Source of the DNA: Actinomadura atramentaria DSM 43919
GTDB lineage: Bacteria; Actinomycetota; Actinomycetes; Streptosporangiales; Streptosporangiaceae
Length of the DNA stretch: 64,000 bases
Direction of reading: 5' to 3'
Assembly (NCBI RefSeq): GCF_000381885.1
Contig: NZ_KB907214.1
Span: 1 to 64,000, forward strand
Every line of letters starts with the position of its first letter. Position 1 is the stretch's first letter. A program made the position numbers and the translations under genes. The notes below the pieces were generated by a model. It made no database searches. It saw only the letters and a program-made list of their open reading frames with translations, and was not told the origin of the DNA. Shown one piece after another: positions 1 through 8,328 of the stretch.

Positions 1-699
1 TTCGACGCGCCCACGGGGCCGGGTGTCCGGCTGGACTCCGGTTACGTCTCCGGGCAGACGGTCCCGCAGGAGTTCGACTCCCTGATCGCCAAGCTCATCG
101 TCACCGGCGCCACCCGCCGCCAGGCCGTCGAACGCTCCCGCCGCGCCCTGGCCGAATTCGTCATCGACGGAATGCCCACCGTCCTACCGTTCCACCGCGC
201 CGTCCTGAACGACCCCGCGTTCGTCCCGGCCGACGACTCTCCCTTCACCGTCCACACCCGGTGGATCGAAACCGAGTACGACAACACCATCGAGCCGTTC
301 GCGGGCCCGGCGGCCGAGGGCGCGGCGGCGGGCGAGCGCGAGCGCGTGACGGTCGAAGTCGGCGGCAAGCGCGTCGAGGTGGTCCTCCCGGCGGGCCTCG
401 GCGCGTCGGCGGCGGCCGCCCCCGGCAAGGCCGCGCCCGCGCGGCGCGGCGCGGGGAAGAAGGCGGGCGGCGCGGCGGCGTCCGGCGACTCGCTCGTCAG
501 CCCGATGCAGGGCACGATCGTCAAGCTCGTCGTTGAGGACGGCGCGACCGTCGCGGCCGGCGACACCATCGTCGTCCTCGAAGCGATGAAGATGGAGCAG
601 CCGCTCACCGCCCACAAGGCCGGGACGGTCACCGGCCTGAGCGCCGAGGTCGGGCAGACGGTCTCGTCCGGCGCGGTGATCTGCGACATCAAGGAGTGA
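1..699 (+). CDS. accA3: Acetyl/propionyl-CoA carboxylase alpha subunit (biotin carboxylase-BCCP), 3' part
   Basis: This is the C-terminal 232 residues of a biotin-dependent acyl-CoA carboxylase alpha chain; the 5' end lies outside the window. The first ~80 codons match the end of the biotin carboxylase domain ([14 protein letters not shown], then [13 protein letters not shown]). An Ala/Gly/Lys-rich linker leads to a biotinyl domain whose motif EAMKMEQ places the biotinylated lysine at visible codon 197 (bases 589-591). In actinobacteria such alpha chains carboxylate biotin and serve acetyl- and propionyl-CoA carboxyltransferases for fatty and mycolic acid synthesis. A strong hairpin follows the stop. 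The gene symbol follows the mycobacterial orthologue and is an inference from domain order and context. Confidence 0.93.
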   Translation, partial: FDAPTGPGVRLDSGYVSGQTVPQEFDSLIAKLIVTGATRRQAVERSRRALAEFVIDGMPTVLPFHRAVLNDPAFVPADDSPFTVHTRWIETEYDNTIEPFAGPAAEGAAAGERERVTVEVGGKRVEVVLPAGLGASAAAAPGKAAPARRGAGKKAGGAAASGDSLVSPMQGTIVKLVVEDGATVAAGDTIVVLEAMKMEQPLTAHKAGTVTGLSAEVGQTVSSGAVICDIKE

Positions 700-704
700 T
701 CCGG

Positions 705-737
705 GCGGCGTCCGCCCGGCCGCCGGGCGGACGCCGC
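705..737 (+). terminator. Terminator hairpin after accA3
   Basis: A perfect 15-bp inverted repeat (705-719 with 723-737) closes on a 3-nt loop six bases after the accA3 stop codon. There is no T-run, as is common for actinobacterial terminators. Confidence 0.7.
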
Positions 738-822
738 GGTGGAGTGCGGACCCGTTCTTGACCCGGGCCGGGAACGGACGGCGCGGCGCGTACGTCGTAC
801 TCCACAAGGAGGACCTTCACTC

Positions 823-2151
823 ATGAGAATCGACCCTCGGCCCCGTCGCGCGGCCCGGCGCGGCGGGCTTCTCGCGGCCGTCCTCGGCGTCGCCGCCCTG
901 CTGATCCTCGGTGCCGCGGGCCCGGCCGGCGCCGACACGGCGTCGCAGATCGCCCACGGGCTGATCAACGACCGCCTCTACGTCACCACCAACGTCGCGG
1001 GCTCGGTGTCGGCCGCCGACCAGGCGCGGATGCGCGCCGCGCTCAAGAAGGCCGACGACGCCGACATCCGCGCCGTCGTCGTGGCGAACACCGTCACGGG
1101 CGCGCAGGTCCGGCCGATGCTCGTCCAGGTCGGCAACAGCGTCGGCAAGGGCGAGACGTTCGTGGCCGTCTCGGCGGACGGCTCCGGGCTGTGGGCGGTC
1201 TCCAAGAAGCTCAAGGCGAAGGACATCAACCAGCTCCAGGCGCGCGGCACGCCCGGCGCGTCCGCCGCGGACCAGCTCATCGGCTTCACGGACCGGGCCG
1301 AGAAGAAGGCCGAGGACCAGTCGCGGTCCAGCGCGATCGGCGGGTTCGTGCTGCTGGGGCTGCTCGTCCTCGTGGTCGCGGGCGGGCTCGGGCTGTTCCT
1401 GGTGGCGCGCAGGCGCCGCCGCGAGCGGGAGGCCCGCGAGCTGGCCGAGCTGAAGGAGAGCGTCCAGGAGGACGTGACCCTCCTCGGCGAGGACATCGCC
1501 CGTCTCGACCTCAACCTCATCGACCAGCACCTCGACGCCGAGGCCCGTGCCGACTACGAGCGCGCGATGAACTCCTACGACGAGTCCAAGGCCGCGATCG
1601 ACCGCGCCCAGCGCCCCGCCGACATGGCGCAGGTCGCGACGGCGCTGGAGGACGGCCGGTACTACATGACGGCGACGCGGGCGCGGCTGGCGGGCGAGCC
1701 CGTCCCCGAGCGGCGCGCGCCGTGCTTCTTCAACCCGCAGCACGGCCCGTCCGTGCAGGACGTCACGTGGGCCCCGCCCGGCGCGATGGCCCGGTCCGTC
1801 CCGGCGTGCGCGGCGGACGCGCAGCGGGTGCTGAGCGGCCAGGCCCCGGACATGCGGATGGTGCCCTACGGCGACGGCCGCCGCCCGTACTGGGAGGCCG
1901 GACCGGCGTACGCCCCCTACGCGGGCGGGTACTACGCCTCCTACGGCGGGATGGACCTGGTCAGCGGCATGCTGATCGGCACGATGCTCGGCTCGATGAT
2001 GTCCGGCGGCTTCGGCGGCGGGTTCGGCGGCGGCGGCGGAGGCGGCGACTTCGGCGGCGGAGGCGACGGCGGCGGAGGCTGGGACTTCGGCGGCGGCGAC
2101 TTCGGCGGCGGGGGCGACTTCGGCGGCGGCGGGGACTTCGGGGGCTTCTGA
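823..2151 (+). CDS. Membrane-anchored protein with Gly-rich tail (TPM-like ectodomain)
   Basis: A predicted protein of 442 residues of unknown function. The ATG at 823 is chosen because AAGGAGG lies about 8 bases upstream; an in-frame start at 739 has no ribosome site. A signal sequence (residues ~14-38, ending AGPAGA) precedes a ~140-residue extracytoplasmic domain resembling TPM/YgcG-type domains only in layout. One membrane helix follows (~residues 165-190), then a basic stop-transfer RRRRREREARE, an alpha-helical cytoplasmic part with a CFFNPQHGP patch, a Tyr/Gly stretch and a ~50-residue tail of GGGDFGGGG repeats. The tail ends GGF and resembles secreted or aggregation-prone low-complexity tails. 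It is transcribed alone between two strong hairpins. Confidence 0.75.
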   Translation: MRIDPRPRRAARRGGLLAAVLGVAALLILGAAGPAGADTASQIAHGLINDRLYVTTNVAGSVSAADQARMRAALKKADDADIRAVVVANTVTGAQVRPMLVQVGNSVGKGETFVAVSADGSGLWAVSKKLKAKDINQLQARGTPGASAADQLIGFTDRAEKKAEDQSRSSAIGGFVLLGLLVLVVAGGLGLFLVARRRRREREARELAELKESVQEDVTLLGEDIARLDLNLIDQHLDAEARADYERAMNSYDESKAAIDRAQRPADMAQVATALEDGRYYMTATRARLAGEPVPERRAPCFFNPQHGPSVQDVTWAPPGAMARSVPACAADAQRVLSGQAPDMRMVPYGDGRRPYWEAGPAYAPYAGGYYASYGGMDLVSGMLIGTMLGSMMSGGFGGGFGGGGGGGDFGGGGDGGGGWDFGGGDFGGGGDFGGGGDFGGF

Positions 2152-2182
2152 CCCCGCGCTCGTCCGCGCCGGTCGACTGACG

Positions 2183-2230
2183 ACGGCACCGGTGGTTCCC
2201 CTGGCGGGAACCCCGGTGCCGTTTCGTTTC
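2183..2230 (+). terminator. Rho-independent terminator
   Basis: An 17-18-bp near-perfect inverted repeat (2183-2200 with 2206-2222, one bulge, loop CTGGC) is followed by TTTCGTTTC. It lies 31 bases after the Gly-rich membrane protein gene and has the rare T-rich tail of a classical intrinsic terminator. Confidence 0.85.
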
Positions 2231-2238
2231 CCGCGGTG

Positions 2239-2568
2239 TCAGGGACGAGCGGGTGCCGTTGTCGTGTCTTCTACCTGCGGTTCATCCACCTGCGGCGGGG
2301 CCGAGCGCTGGAAGCAGTGGCGCGATCCGCGGTCGGTCCGTGCCCGCCCTCGTCCGTGCGCGGCCGCGCGGTGGACGCGGAGCCGGGGCCGCGCGGGCCG
2401 TCCCGCGTGGCGGGCGGCCCGACCCTCCGCGGCGGGCGGCCGGTCCGGGGCGGGATCGGGCTGCGGCGGCGTGGGCGCCGACCCGGGGACGAGCGCCGAT
2501 TCCAGGCGCTGCATGAGCATGAGCCCGGCGAACGCCACGGCGGGGATGAGGAATACGGCGACGATGAT
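2239..2568 (-). CDS. Candidate small membrane protein, unusual start
   Basis: An open frame of up to 109 codons begins with a strongly hydrophobic segment (IIVAVFLIPAVAFAGLMLMQ) followed by RLESALVPG and a Pro/Arg-rich tail. This is the look of a short single-helix membrane protein. The only standard start in frame is GTG at 2538, which would cut the helix and has no ribosome site. A perfect GGAGG (2582-2578) sits 9 bases before two ATC codons at 2568-2563, just after an in-frame TGA, so initiation at ATC is possible. The same GGAGG also leads into a GTG in another frame (2579) whose product is not hydrophobic. Existence and start are both uncertain. Confidence 0.35.
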   Translation of the reverse strand: MIVAVFLIPAVAFAGLMLMQRLESALVPGSAPTPPQPDPAPDRPPAAEGRAARHAGRPARPRLRVHRAAAHGRGRARTDRGSRHCFQRSAPPQVDEPQVEDTTTAPARP

Positions 2569-2599
2569 CGGTCGTCACCTCCGTCCTGAGAGCGGCCGT

Positions 2600-3164
2600 C
2601 CTGCGTGTCCGCTGCTCTGTACCTCGACCAACCCGAAAGAAACCCCACGAACACCCGAAATGTCCGATCCCCCCACGCACTCCCCAGCCACGCCCCCCAC
2701 ACTCACCGACAAAGAATCCCCGCCGCCCCCACCGACCCAGCGCCCCACCGACCCGCCGCCTCAAAATCCCCCAACGCCGCATCCACCCGGCCAGCTCCAG
2801 CTCTCACGCCCCTCCCGCTTAGCCTCGCCCAACCCGGACCCAGCACCACCCCGCTCACCCGGCCGCCTACGGCACCCCACTCCCCGCGTCGAGTTCACCC
2901 GACTCACTCCAGAACTCGCGCCCTTCCAGCATCACGCCCGCCCAGCACCGCACCTGCCCGACCGCCTTCGGAACTCGCGCCGTCCGTGCGGTGAATCCGC
3001 CCTCACGGGTTTAACGACCCCTCTCCGGGCACTCATCGGTCCACGACGACCGAGAGACGGCACGACATCCGGCCCGACGACGCACCGTCCCCCGGCACCG
3101 CGCCGCGACGCGGCGGCACCCGGCGCGCGGACGGACGTCGCCGAGGCCGAGGAGAGGCATCCTG
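2600..3164. other. C-rich, G-poor spacer without a supported gene
   Basis: Between the small membrane protein candidate and the DUF3618 gene the + strand is strikingly rich in C and poor in G, worst at about 2640-2990 (runs such as CCCCCCAC and CCGCCGCCCCCACC). Open frames here translate to Pro/Thr/His/Ser-rich low-complexity sequence with no start signals or recognisable motifs. I see no gene in it. The last ~100 bases presumably hold the promoter of the DUF3618 gene. Confidence 0.6.
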
Positions 3165-5084
3165 ATGACGACCGACCACCCGAACGGCCCCGGCGACGGA
3201 CGGCCGACCGACCCGCGCCCCGCCGCCCCGCCCACACCCGCGCCCGCACCCGCGCCCGCGCCCGCCGAAGCGAACTCCCCCGAGGAACTGCGCGCCCACA
3301 TCGAGCGGACGCGCGCCGAGCTCGGCGACACGGTCGAGGCCCTGGCTGCCAAGGCCGACGTGAAGGCTCGCACGAAGCAGAAGGCGGCCCAGACCCGCCA
3401 GAACGTCACCGCCCAGGCCCGCAAGCACGCGCAGCAGGCTCGGCACGCGACCGAGGAGATCCGCGAGGACGCCCGCGAAAAGGCCCAGGACCTGACCGAG
3501 AAGGCCGAGTCCAAGGCCCGGGATCTGGGTGAGAAGGCCCAGACCAAGGCCCGCGAACTGCGCGACAGTGCGAAGGGCGAGGCCAAGGAGCCGCGCGAGG
3601 GCGCGCAGGGAACATCCGCGGACATCCACGAGGACACCCAGGGCAAGGCGCGCGAGCTGCGCGACGGAGCCCAGGACAAGGCAGGCGAGCTCCGGGCGGC
3701 CACCCGCGAGAAGGCGGCCGGACTGCGGCAGGACGCCCAGGACAAGACCCGCGACCTGCGCGGCAAGACGAACGAGGCCCGAACCGCCGCCCAGGACAAG
3801 GCAGCCGAACTGCGCGAGGACATCCAGGACAAGGCGCGGGACCTCCGTAGCAAGGCGAACGACGTCCGAGCCGCCGCCCCCGGCAAGGTGACCGAACTGC
3901 GCGAGGGCGCGCGGGACAGGGCGCGGGACCTGCGCGGCAAGGCGAACGACGTCCGAACTGCCGCCCCGGGCAAGGCGGCCGAACTGCGCGAGGGCGCGCG
4001 GGACAGGGCGCGGGACCTGCGCAGCAAGGCGAACGACGTCGGAGCCGCCGCCCAGGACAAGGCGGCTGAACTGCGCGACGACGTGAGCGAGAAGGCGCGG
4101 GACCTGCGCGAGGGCGCGCGCGGGAAGGCGCTGGACGCGCGCGCCGCCGCGCGCGACCGTGCCGGGGACGCGCGGGCGCGGGCGCGCGACGTGCGGGACG
4201 GGGCCGGCGCGACGGCGCGGCGCGCGCAGGCGCAGGCCGGTGCTGCCGCCCGTCAGGTCGCGGCGGGGACGCGCCGCGTGGCCGGACCGGACGCCGATCC
4301 GGCAACCCGCCGCCGGACCGCCGCACTGGCGGGCGGAACCCTGCTCGTCGCCGGGACGGCCGCGGGCTACCTCCTGCGCCGCCGCGCGCGACGGGCACGG
4401 CCCTCGACCCCCTGGGAACGCGCCGCCGACACCGCGCGCCGCGGCGCCCGCCACGCCTACGAGCGCGCCGCAGATCTCAGCACGGACCTCCGCACGGGCG
4501 TCAGCAACGGCCTCGGCACGAACCTCAGCACGGATCTCAGTACGGGCCTCCGCACGGGCGTCGGCGCAGGCGTCGGCGCAAGCGTGGGCGCGGGCCTCGG
4601 CGGAGGCGCGGGCGCGAGCGTGGGCGCGGGCGTCGGCGGGGGCCTCGGCGCGGGTCTCGGCAGGGGCGTCGGCGCGGCGGCGAGCCGCAGCGGTGCGGCC
4701 GATCGGGCGCGAACGACGGCGGGCGTCGTGGCTCGGCGCTCCCGCCGCCTCGCCGACCGGGCCGCCGAGGCCCAACGCGGTGACACGGCGGACCGGGTCC
4801 GGCGGACGGCGGCGGCCCTGGCCGACGGCTCGCGCCGCGCCGCCGACCGCGCCTCCGATCTCGCCGCCGAGGCGGGCCGCAGCGCGGCCGCCCAGCGGGC
4901 ACGGGACGGCGCGGTCGTCCTGGCCGAGCGCTCCCGCCGCCTCTCCGACCGGGTCGCCGAGGCCCCGGACACCCGCCCGCGCGCCCAGGGCGCGGCGGCG
5001 ACCGCCGCGGTGCTGCTCGCGGTCGGCCGGCTGCGGCGCCGCGCCGCCCGCCGCCGCGCGTCGCACGTGGGAGGTCGGCGGTGA
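3165..5084 (+). CDS. DUF3618 protein expanded by amphipathic-helix repeats
   Basis: A 639-residue protein. The ATG has GGAGAGG 7-9 bases upstream. Residues ~25-40 are Pro/Ala repeats (APAPAPAPA). Residues ~40-75 ([19 protein letters not shown]) are the DUF3618 signature. Then about 300 residues of Lys/Arg/Glu/Ala helices follow an 11-residue rhythm, in part as 29-residue units (87 bp) with core [12 protein letters not shown], like LEA/apolipoprotein repeats. A single transmembrane helix ([20 protein letters not shown], ~residues 385-405) is followed by a Gly/Ala/Val/Ser stretch ([13 protein letters not shown]..., ~460-505) and a second block of Arg-rich helices. Known DUF3618 proteins are much shorter and sit beside DUF4235 and holin-like membrane proteins; the job is probably envelope stress or membrane coating (inference). 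It overlaps DUF4235 by 4 bases. Confidence 0.85.
   Translation: MTTDHPNGPGDGRPTDPRPAAPPTPAPAPAPAPAEANSPEELRAHIERTRAELGDTVEALAAKADVKARTKQKAAQTRQNVTAQARKHAQQARHATEEIREDAREKAQDLTEKAESKARDLGEKAQTKARELRDSAKGEAKEPREGAQGTSADIHEDTQGKARELRDGAQDKAGELRAATREKAAGLRQDAQDKTRDLRGKTNEARTAAQDKAAELREDIQDKARDLRSKANDVRAAAPGKVTELREGARDRARDLRGKANDVRTAAPGKAAELREGARDRARDLRSKANDVGAAAQDKAAELRDDVSEKARDLREGARGKALDARAAARDRAGDARARARDVRDGAGATARRAQAQAGAAARQVAAGTRRVAGPDADPATRRRTAALAGGTLLVAGTAAGYLLRRRARRARPSTPWERAADTARRGARHAYERAADLSTDLRTGVSNGLGTNLSTDLSTGLRTGVGAGVGASVGAGLGGGAGASVGAGVGGGLGAGLGRGVGAAASRSGAADRARTTAGVVARRSRRLADRAAEAQRGDTADRVRRTAAALADGSRRAADRASDLAAEAGRSAAAQRARDGAVVLAERSRRLSDRVAEAPDTRPRAQGAAATAAVLLAVGRLRRRAARRRASHVGGRR
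3516..4100 (+). repeat. Coding tandem repeat, 33/99/87-bp periods
   Basis: Inside the DUF3618 gene the segment beginning GCGCGGGACCTGCGC recurs at 3747, 3834, 3921 and 4008, exactly 87 bp apart. Related earlier copies are at 3516, 3549 and 3648, 33 and 99 bp apart. All are multiples of 3 and encode an Arg/Ala/Glu helix repeat. The last three units are nearly identical at DNA level, which points to recent duplication. Confidence 0.85.
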
Positions 5085-5344
5085 AGCTTCTCTACAAACC
5101 GCTGTCGCTGCTGTTCAGCGTGCTCGGCGGGCTGCTCGCGGGGATCGCGTTCAAGCAGGTGTGGCGGCTCGCGGCGGGCGAGGACGACGCCCCCGACGCC
5201 GACGACCCCGACCGGGGCTGGCGCGAGGTCCTGCTCGCCGCCGCCGTCCAAGGGGCCGTGTTCGCCCTGGTGAAAGCGGCCGTGCAGCGGACGAGCGCGC
5301 AAGCCGTCCGCCGGGCCACCGGCCGCTGGCCCGCCGACGACTGA
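5081..5344 (+). CDS. DUF4235 family membrane protein
   Basis: An 87-residue protein starting with GTG inside the stop region of the DUF3618 gene (GTGA overlap), so the two are translationally coupled. It has two membrane segments: residues ~8-25 (SLLFSVLGGLLAGIAFKQVW) and ~50-65 (EVLLAAAVQGAVFALV). They are separated by an acidic loop (GEDDAPDADDPD), with an AVQRTSAQAVRR basic tail. This pattern is the DUF4235 family, small inner-membrane proteins of unknown function often paired with DUF3618 proteins. It is probably a partner in the same envelope process. Confidence 0.88.
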   Translation: MKLLYKPLSLLFSVLGGLLAGIAFKQVWRLAAGEDDAPDADDPDRGWREVLLAAAVQGAVFALVKAAVQRTSAQAVRRATGRWPADD

Positions 5345-5394
5345 ACGCGCACCGCCGCTCACGCGACCGCACGACCTGTCGGCCAACACCCGCT

Positions 5395-6480
5395 TGAGTG
5401 CCTGCGCGCCGCCCCATCAGGCAGCGGCACACACGCGATGCACCGGGTCAACGACCAGCCAGCGGCTGACGGCTCGCCGTACCCGCCCGACCGGCGGACG
5501 CACGGGTCATCGACCGGAACGGCACACGCGCGACGCGCAGGATCGGCGGCTTGGCCCGCCGTACCCGCCCGACCGGCGGACAGGCAGACCCACGACGGAC
5601 GGCGGTACGCGCGCGATGCACCAGGTCAACGACCGGCCGGTGACTGACGGCGCGCGGTGCCCGCTCGACCAGCGGACACGCGGGCCATCAGCGGCTGCAA
5701 GCGCGCAGCGCGCAGGGTCTGTGACCGGCCGGCGGCTGACGGTACCCCGTGTCCGCCCGGCAGCGGGCGCGCGGACCGTCGCCCGGGCAGCGGCACGCGC
5801 GGCGCACTGGTTCAACGCCCGGCTCCCGGCTGAGGGCGAGCCGCGTCTGTTCGACCGGCGAACGCGCGGGCCTTCAGCCCGGCGGCTGCAGGTGCGCGGA
5901 ACGCCGCGTCGGCGACCGATCGGCAGCCGACAGCGCGCCGTATCCGCCCGACCGGCGGACGCGGACCGAAGCGACGACACCCGCGCGCCGCGCTGGGTCA
6001 ACGACCGGCCGATGGTTGACGGCGCGCCGTGCTCGCCCGACCGGCGGACGCCCGCAGGAACCGAACTCGCGGTCCCACACGATCGACCCCACCGAGAGGA
6101 TCGCCGTGAACATGACGGACATCTCGCAGACGTCGGGGACGATGCGGGTCCTCGGCCGCGGCAGCTACAGGCGCGCGAAGCTTCAGATCAGCGGCTGGTC
6201 AGCGGCTGACGGCGCGCCATATCCGCCCGCGCGGCGGACGGGCGGACCCACGACGGGCGGCGGCCCGCGCGCGAAGCGCGAAGTCGGCGACCGGCCGGTG
6301 GTTCGCGCGCCGTATCCGGCGGAAGTGCGGCCCATCGGCCGGGACAGCGGCAGCGCCAGAGGTGTGGAGCGCGCCGTGTCCGCGCCACCGGCGGTGTCTT
6401 GCGGCCGATCGCCCAGCGGCGGCCCGTCGAGGGGGTTCGATCGCCCGGCGGCGGCCCGCGAACGGGCAGCGCGCCGCCTC
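5395..6480 (+). repeat. Degenerate tandem repeat array, ~92-bp period
   Basis: About eleven imperfect units start near 5446, 5540, 5624, 5716, 5809, 5907, 5996, (about 6090), 6185, 6282 and 6370, with a partial unit from about 5395. The spacing is 84-98 bp, and 189 bp where one unit has diverged. Each begins with GGTCAACGACCGGCC-like sequence, continues with TGACGGCGCGCCGT, then CCGCCCGACCGGCGGACG, which can fold as a short hairpin (CCGCC/GGCGG), and ends GCGCGCGAAGCGC-like. One unit (about 6060-6180) is replaced by unrelated sequence with a ribosome site and start codon. The period is not a multiple of three and no frame is conserved, so the array is probably non-coding. Confidence 0.8.
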
Positions 6481-6486
6481 GGCTGA
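6106..6486 (+). CDS. Doubtful short ORF overlapping the repeat array
   Basis: A GTG at 6106 follows GAGAGGA by 5 bases and opens a 126-codon frame that ends 24 bases before the YihY gene. The first 30 residues (VNMTDISQTSGTMRVLGRGS...) look unlike the surrounding repeats, but the remainder simply translates repeat units (GAPYPPARRTGG). It could be a gene remnant or new N-terminus captured by the array, or a short leader-type ORF. No family is recognised. Confidence 0.25.
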   Translation: MNMTDISQTSGTMRVLGRGSYRRAKLQISGWSAADGAPYPPARRTGGPTTGGGPRAKREVGDRPVVRAPYPAEVRPIGRDSGSARGVERAVSAPPAVSCGRSPSGGPSRGFDRPAAARERAARRLG

Positions 6487-6510
6487 AGAACCCAAAGCCT
6501 GGAGGAGATC

Positions 6511-7578
6511 ATGAAGCGAAATACCGATACGACCGCCAGAAAACAGCGGCGCGGGCGGTTCCCGCGTTGGCCGAGTCCGCGGCGGGGCCCCGACGCGCCC
6601 ACCGAGATGCCGCCGCGCTCGTGGTGGGGCGCGTTGAAGCGCGTCGCCGGGGAGTTCCGGAACGACGAGCTGGGCGACCGTGCCGCCGCGCTCACCTACT
6701 ACGGCGTCCTGTCGATCTTCCCGGCGATGCTGGTGGTGGTGTCGCTGGTGGGGCTCGGCGGCACGTCGCTCTCGCAGGACCTGATCACCAACGTCGGCGC
6801 GATGGCGCCGGGTTCGGTGAAGGACGTCCTGGTCGACGCCCTCACCGAGTTGCAGCGCGGGCGCGGCGGCGCGGGGGCCGTCGCGGTCGTGAGCCTGGCC
6901 GCCGCGGTGTGGTCGGCGTCGGGCTACGTGGCGGCGTTCATGCGGGCGAGCAACGCCGTCTACGACGTGCCCGAGGGCCGGCCGATCTGGAAGACGCTGC
7001 CGATCCGCATCGCGGTCACCGTCATCACGCTGGTGCTGCTGGCGGCGCTCGCCGTCGCGGTGGTCGTCTCCGGGCCGCTCGCGGAACGGGCTGGGGACCT
7101 CATCGGCCTGGGTTCGGCCGCCGTCACCGCGTGGAACATCGGCAAGTGGCCGGTGATGCTGGTCGTCGTCGGGTTCCTGTTCGCGCTGCTGTACTGGGCG
7201 TCGCCGAACGCCCGGCACGGGTTCCGGTGGGTGACGCCCGGCGGCGGGCTCGCGCTGGTCATGTGGCTCGCCGCGTCGGCCGGGTTCGCGTTCTACGTCG
7301 CGAACTTCGCCTCGTACAACAAGACGTACGGCAGCCTCGCCGGGGTCGTCGTGTTCCTGGTCTGGCTCTGGATCAGCAATCTCGCGCTGCTGCTGGGCGC
7401 GGAGCTGGACGCCGAGCTGGAGCGGGGCCGGTCGATGGCCGCCGGACGCCCGCGCGACCACGAGCCGTACGTCGAGCCCCGCGACACCCGCGCGATCGAC
7501 GATCCCGAGCTGCGCGAGGAACTGCGAGCCGAGGAACGCGACGGCGAACGCGCCGCCTCACGGACCGAGCGCCCCTAG
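6511..7578 (+). CDS. YihY/virulence factor BrkB family membrane protein
   Basis: A 355-residue protein; the ATG has a strong GGAGGAGATC ribosome site. After a basic cytoplasmic N-terminus, the family signature DRAAALTYYGVLSIFPAML (residues ~58-76) opens six predicted membrane helices. The last is FLVWLWISNLALLLGAELDAELE, the usual YihY C-terminal helix with its Glu-rich exit. A charged ~60-residue tail follows. YihY proteins were once called ribonuclease BN, but that activity belongs to another gene; the real function is unknown and probably concerns transport or envelope integrity. Its stop overlaps the convergent PAP2 gene by 4 bases. A paralogue lies at 26.4-27.3 kb. Confidence 0.92.
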   Translation: MKRNTDTTARKQRRGRFPRWPSPRRGPDAPTEMPPRSWWGALKRVAGEFRNDELGDRAAALTYYGVLSIFPAMLVVVSLVGLGGTSLSQDLITNVGAMAPGSVKDVLVDALTELQRGRGGAGAVAVVSLAAAVWSASGYVAAFMRASNAVYDVPEGRPIWKTLPIRIAVTVITLVLLAALAVAVVVSGPLAERAGDLIGLGSAAVTAWNIGKWPVMLVVVGFLFALLYWASPNARHGFRWVTPGGGLALVMWLAASAGFAFYVANFASYNKTYGSLAGVVVFLVWLWISNLALLLGAELDAELERGRSMAAGRPRDHEPYVEPRDTRAIDDPELREELRAEERDGERAASRTERP

Positions 7579-8255
7579 ATCGGCCGACCCTCCGCGCCCC
7601 GCACGTTCGTCCGCCGCGACCGAACCACCAGATCGGCCCCCATGAGGACGAGCGCCACGAGCGACCCCACGAAGAACCCGCCCACGACGTCGGTGGCCCA
7701 GTGAACACCGAGGTACACACGGCTCGTCCCCACCAGCGCGACGAGCACCGCCGCGACCGTCCACACCCCCGCGACGGCCGCCGAGGAACGCAGGCGTCCG
7801 CACAACAAGTAGGCGACCACGAACAGCAGCGCCGCCGCCATCGTCGTGTGCCGGGACGGGAACGAGTACCCGGTCTCGTGGACGAGCCAGTACGTGCGCG
7901 GCGGCCGCACCCGATCGGCGAGGCTCTTGGCGACGCTCGCCGCGGCGACCGACAGCAGCCCAGCCGCGACGACGAGCGCGAGCGGCCGCCAGGACAGCGC
8001 CGCCCACGCCAGCAGCAGCGCGACGACGAGCGAGCCGATGATCAGCGGATACTCGGCGGCGGTCGTCACGCCTTTCATCAGCGGCGTGAAAGCGTCGTCC
8101 CGCCAGTCGTCGGTGAGCACGGGCCGGTCCAGCCGCCCCGCGCGGTGCGCGCCGATGAGGACCGCGTCGACGGCGAGCCCGACCAGGCAGACCAGCGACG
8201 CGACGGCCAGCAGCGGCCGCCAGTGCGCGAGCCGCGGCGGATCGTAGGACCACAT
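7575..8255 (-). CDS. PAP2 superfamily phosphatase
   Basis: A 226-residue integral membrane phosphatase. Its three catalytic motifs are all present: KSLADRVRPP, SFPSRHTT and SRVYLGVHWATDV, giving the histidine nucleophile and the stabilising Lys/Arg/His residues of lipid phosphate phosphatases. Five to six membrane helices are evident. The ATG at 8255 (MWSYDPP) is preferred over an in-frame GTG 63 bases upstream because GAAAGG precedes it. Likely substrates are phosphatidate, undecaprenyl pyrophosphate or related lipid phosphates; the sequence cannot decide. It is convergent with the YihY gene. Confidence 0.92.
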   Translation of the reverse strand: MWSYDPPRLAHWRPLLAVASLVCLVGLAVDAVLIGAHRAGRLDRPVLTDDWRDDAFTPLMKGVTTAAEYPLIIGSLVVALLLAWAALSWRPLALVVAAGLLSVAAASVAKSLADRVRPPRTYWLVHETGYSFPSRHTTMAAALLFVVAYLLCGRLRSSAAVAGVWTVAAVLVALVGTSRVYLGVHWATDVVGGFFVGSLVALVLMGADLVVRSRRTNVRGAEGRPI

Positions 8256-8328
8256 GGGCGGGCCGCCTTTCGTGCGCGGGACGAGACTGCAATATCCCCG
8301 CGCGACCCGCTCCCGCAAACGCCCCCGA

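Noticed and set aside
2192-3532. A 446-codon + strand frame before the DUF3618 gene
   Set aside because: It is Pro/Arg low-complexity sequence without a ribosome site and overlaps the true DUF3618 frame.
6425-6460. GGTTCGATC resembling a tRNA T-arm
   Set aside because: No acceptor, D- or anticodon arms fit around it, and the sequence is part of the tandem repeat array.
5395-6480. Tandem array as a possible CRISPR
   Set aside because: Units are degenerate along their whole length, with no short constant repeats alternating with unique spacers, and no cas genes are present.
6511-8255. YihY plus nearby DUF3618/DUF4235 as prophage remains
   Set aside because: No integrase, att-like repeats or phage structural genes are present, and these families are ordinary chromosomal envelope genes.
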